A DNA stretch of 33,355 nt from Chlamydomonas sphaeroides (taxonomy: Eukaryota > Chlorophyta > Chlorophyceae > Chlamydomonadales > Chlamydomonadaceae), in NCBI GenBank assembly GCA_001662425.1, contig BDDC01001109.1, forward strand, positions 1 through 33,355. Direction: 5' to 3'. How positions within the stretch are numbered: position 1 is the first letter of the stretch; each line of letters opens with the position of its first letter. A model generated the notes under the pieces. The model made no database searches. It was not told where the DNA came from and worked only from the letters and a program-made list of their open reading frames with translations. Shown here piece by piece: positions 31,401 to 33,355 of the stretch. Position numbers and translations under genes: made by a program.

Positions 31401-33090
31401 GCCCTCGCAGCACTTCAGGGGCCGCGCCACGGAGAAGGAGGTGCGTGGCGGGGTGCTGACGTTTGCCTTGCGCGGACAGGTTGAGGGCCTGAGCTGGAGC
31501 CCGACGAGCTCCATGCTGAACCCCATGGCTGGCCCGGCCTCGAACCCTAGCCCATAGCGTGCCGCAATGGCCACGAGCCCCAGCCCGAGCTCAAGCCTGT
31601 GCGTAACCCAACGGCGCAACCGAGCCGAAATATGTGCTGAAGCGCAACCCCGAGCCGGAGCCGAAGTCCCCGGCCCTTCCCTCGAGCCCGACTCCAAACC
31701 CGAGCTCCCCACCCACCCAGGTCCTGGCCCTGACTCTGAACCCCTGACCCCCCGTCCTGACCTCCGCAGCGGCTGCTGGCGCTACTGCGCTGTGGTCCCC
31801 GCGTTGTGGTGGTGCACGGCGGCCTGGGGCTGGGCAAAGCGCAGCTGGCCTTCCACACCGCGCAGGCCGCGGCCGCGGAGGGGCTGCTGCCGGGCGGCGG
31901 CTTCCGGTGCGACCTCGTCAGTGGCGCCATCGAGGGACCGGACGCGCTGGTCACAAGGTGCGGCGGCCGTCGCGGCGGGGGCTGGGGCCGTGGCTGGCGG
32001 CGGCAGGGGGCAGTACAGGGGCCGTGCAGGGGGCCGTGCAGGGGGCCGTGCAGGGGGCCGTGCAGGGGGCCGTGCAGGGGGCCGTGCAGGGGCGGTGCGC
32101 ACCGCTCGCCGACCACACACCAGAACAGGGCACCAGCAACGTGCGACGATCCAGTGCCCCTAGGTTCCTTGCACCCCCCGTGCACCACACGCTGCTGTGC
32201 ATGCCACCCTCCCGACGCGTCATAATAGCTTTCGTTAGTTAGCTTGCTTGCCGTGTGCGCCTATAGTCGGGTTAGGAAGCCGAATGCGTTGGGGCCCGCG
32301 AACATGCGGGTTAGAGGTTTCTGTCCTGCCATGGGACTTGTTCACTGTAGTCGCCACCTCTCTACCCATCATATACCCTCGCCCGCAGACTCGTCAACGC
32401 CTTCCGCGCGCAGGCGGGCGACACGAACGAGGAGGCCCTGCGCGCGCAGCTGCTCGCCATCGCGGCCGGCAAGGCCAGGGGCGCTGGCGGCGGCGGCGGC
32501 GCCTCGCGCGGGCCGCCGCCGCGCGCCCTGCTGCTGCTGGACCACGCGGACGGCGTGCTGGGCAAGCCTGAGCTATGCCACAAGCTGGAGCGGCTGCTGG
32601 AGGATCTGGTGCTGCCGCTGATGCCGGGACTGGTGGTGGTGCTCACGGCGCGGCAGAGGCACCTGCTGCCGGGTGGGCGAGGGATGTGGTGATGCGGAGG
32701 TCGGGCACTAGCCGCATAGGGGGCTGCGAGCTATTGCGACCGCACCTGTTGGGCGTGCGGGCCGGGCTGTCAGCCGTTCACTGCTGAGGGATGTGGCCGG
32801 CGATCGCAGGCCCGCTGGCAGGCTCAGCCGTCCCTATCATACATCCTGAGCCGGCCGCTCCTGCCCTGCTCCTTCCAGGTGTGACGTACGAGAAGGAGTA
32901 CGTGGAGCTGGGGGCGGGGCTGGATGCGGCCGAGGGCGCCGCGCTGCTGAGCTGCCTATGCCCTGACCTGAGCGGCGAGGTGGCGGCCGACGTGGTGCGG
33001 CGGGCCAAGGGCGTGCCGCTGCTGCTGTGGCTGGCGGGGCAGCAGCTGAAGCACAGCGGCCGCAGCGCGGCCTCACTGAACCTGGACACG
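28402..33090 (+). CDS. NLR-like STAND NTPase: acylated N terminus, MLKL/HeLo-like domain, EF-hand-like, NB-ARC (3' end beyond window)
   Basis: Exons: 28402-28551, 28892-29091, 29325-29470, 29826-29983, 30259-30492, 30688-30723, 30851-30945, 31133-31190, 31297-31440, 31770-31957, 32389-32672, 32879-33090; in frame, 635 aa so far. MGCGASKS fits N-myristoylation (Gly2, Ser6) plus palmitoylation (Cys3). Residues 54-230 form a helical region with a GxxxGxxxG zipper (92-100), resembling MLKL/HeLo-type membrane-acting domains. Residues 297-359 hold an Trp/Phe-rich EF-hand-like module (loop 348-359, positions 1, 8 and 12 kept). NB-ARC: Walker A GGLGLGKA (424-431), Walker B LLLLDHAD (517-524), sensor-like VVVLTAR (Arg558), GVPL (609-612). 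ARC2/MHD and C-terminal repeats are missing, so the gene probably continues through an intron from 33091; reading through instead would stop at 33114 (642 aa). NLR-type proteins are intracellular sensors that oligomerise on activation. NB-ARC assignment is good; the N-terminal domain assignment is tentative. Confidence 0.82.
32017..32092 (+). repeat. 12-bp minisatellite in an NLR-like gene intron
   Basis: Six tandem copies of gggggccgtgca (conserved ccgtgca at 32022, 32034, 32046, 32058, 32070 and 32082) lie in the intron 31958-32388. The unit is a multiple of three, so the upstream exon frame stays open across it to a TAA at 32223. Confidence 0.9.
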
Positions 33091-33265
33091 GTGAGGCGCT
33101 TTGTTCAGCAATAGGTTAAGCTGTGTGTGGATGGGGCGATGAAGGCATGCGTCGCCTGGCCTTGCCGCCACACCATGCGTGCGGCGGGATGTTAGGCTCG
33201 CTCGGCTCGCTTTGTCGTCGTGGCCCTCCAACTGTGGCGCTCAAGCTGTGGCAATCGACTGCGCT
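33091..33265 (+). other. Probable start of the next NLR-like intron
   Basis: GTGAGG after GACACG at 33090 matches the donors used elsewhere in the gene. An in-frame TAG occurs at 33112-33114 if it is not spliced. No TGTAA motif is visible before the window ends, which favours an intron over a gene end. Confidence 0.55.
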
Positions 33266-33355
33266 GTGCTGTGCTGTGCTGTGCTGTGCTGGGCTGGGCT
33301 GGGCTGGGCTGGGCTGGGCTGGGCTGGGCTGGGCTGGGCTGGGCTGGGCTGGGCT
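33266..33355 (+). repeat. Pentanucleotide repeat (GTGCT)5(GGGCT)13 running off the window
   Basis: Five GTGCT units (33266-33290) are followed by thirteen GGGCT units to the last base of the window. It lies after the last NLR-like exon, probably inside its next intron. Closely spaced GGG runs could form a G-quadruplex on the sense strand. It is not the algal telomere repeat TTTTAGGG. Confidence 0.95.

Noticed and set aside
33266..33355. Telomere-like array
   Set aside because: GGGCT differs from the volvocine telomere unit TTTTAGGG and lies next to a gene that appears to continue.

Overview
The window reads as nuclear DNA of a green alga close to Chlamydomonas/Volvox (core Reinhardtinia). 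It is GC-rich. Its genes are cut into many short exons with GTGAG/GTGCG donors and CAG acceptors. TGTAA polyadenylation motifs lie 0.5-0.7 kb past two stop codons. One gene encodes an aurora-like kinase of the type described in Chlamydomonas. No RNA gene, CRISPR array, insertion sequence or replication origin was recognised. All gene models were spliced by hand from reading frame, splice-site and family conservation; every exon junction keeps frame.

Layout: (1) 1-5594, minus: first 13 exons of a P4-type ATPase (lipid flippase), cut by the left window edge. (2) 5595-8682: 3.1 kb without a supported gene (flippase promoter side plus kinase 3' flank). (3) 8683-13497, minus: aurora-like Ser/Thr kinase, about 741 aa, with a long low-complexity C-terminal tail. 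(4) 13498-15417: shared upstream region of the divergent kinase and OGDH genes. (5) 15418-23871, plus: complete 26-exon 2-oxoglutarate dehydrogenase E1 (1046 aa, mitochondrial TCA cycle), with two GC-AG introns. (6) 23872-26313: convergent 3' flanks. (7) 26314-28223, minus: compact 5-exon gene for a 231-aa Rossmann-like protein resembling SLOG/LOG folds, family not recognised. (8) 28224-28401: 178-bp head-to-head promoter with a TGACGTCA palindrome. (9) 28402 to beyond the right edge, plus: an NLR-like STAND NTPase. It has an acylation-type N terminus, a glycine-zipper helical domain resembling MLKL/HeLo cell-death domains, a degenerate EF-hand and an NB-ARC core with altered Walker motifs.

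The first three genes are ordinary housekeeping or ciliary genes. The interesting part is the right end. An NLR-like protein with a putative membrane-acting N-terminal domain shares a very short promoter with a small nucleotide-binding-type protein. This looks like a candidate two-gene algal immune or cell-death module. That functional link is inference from architecture and gene arrangement, not demonstrated by the sequence.
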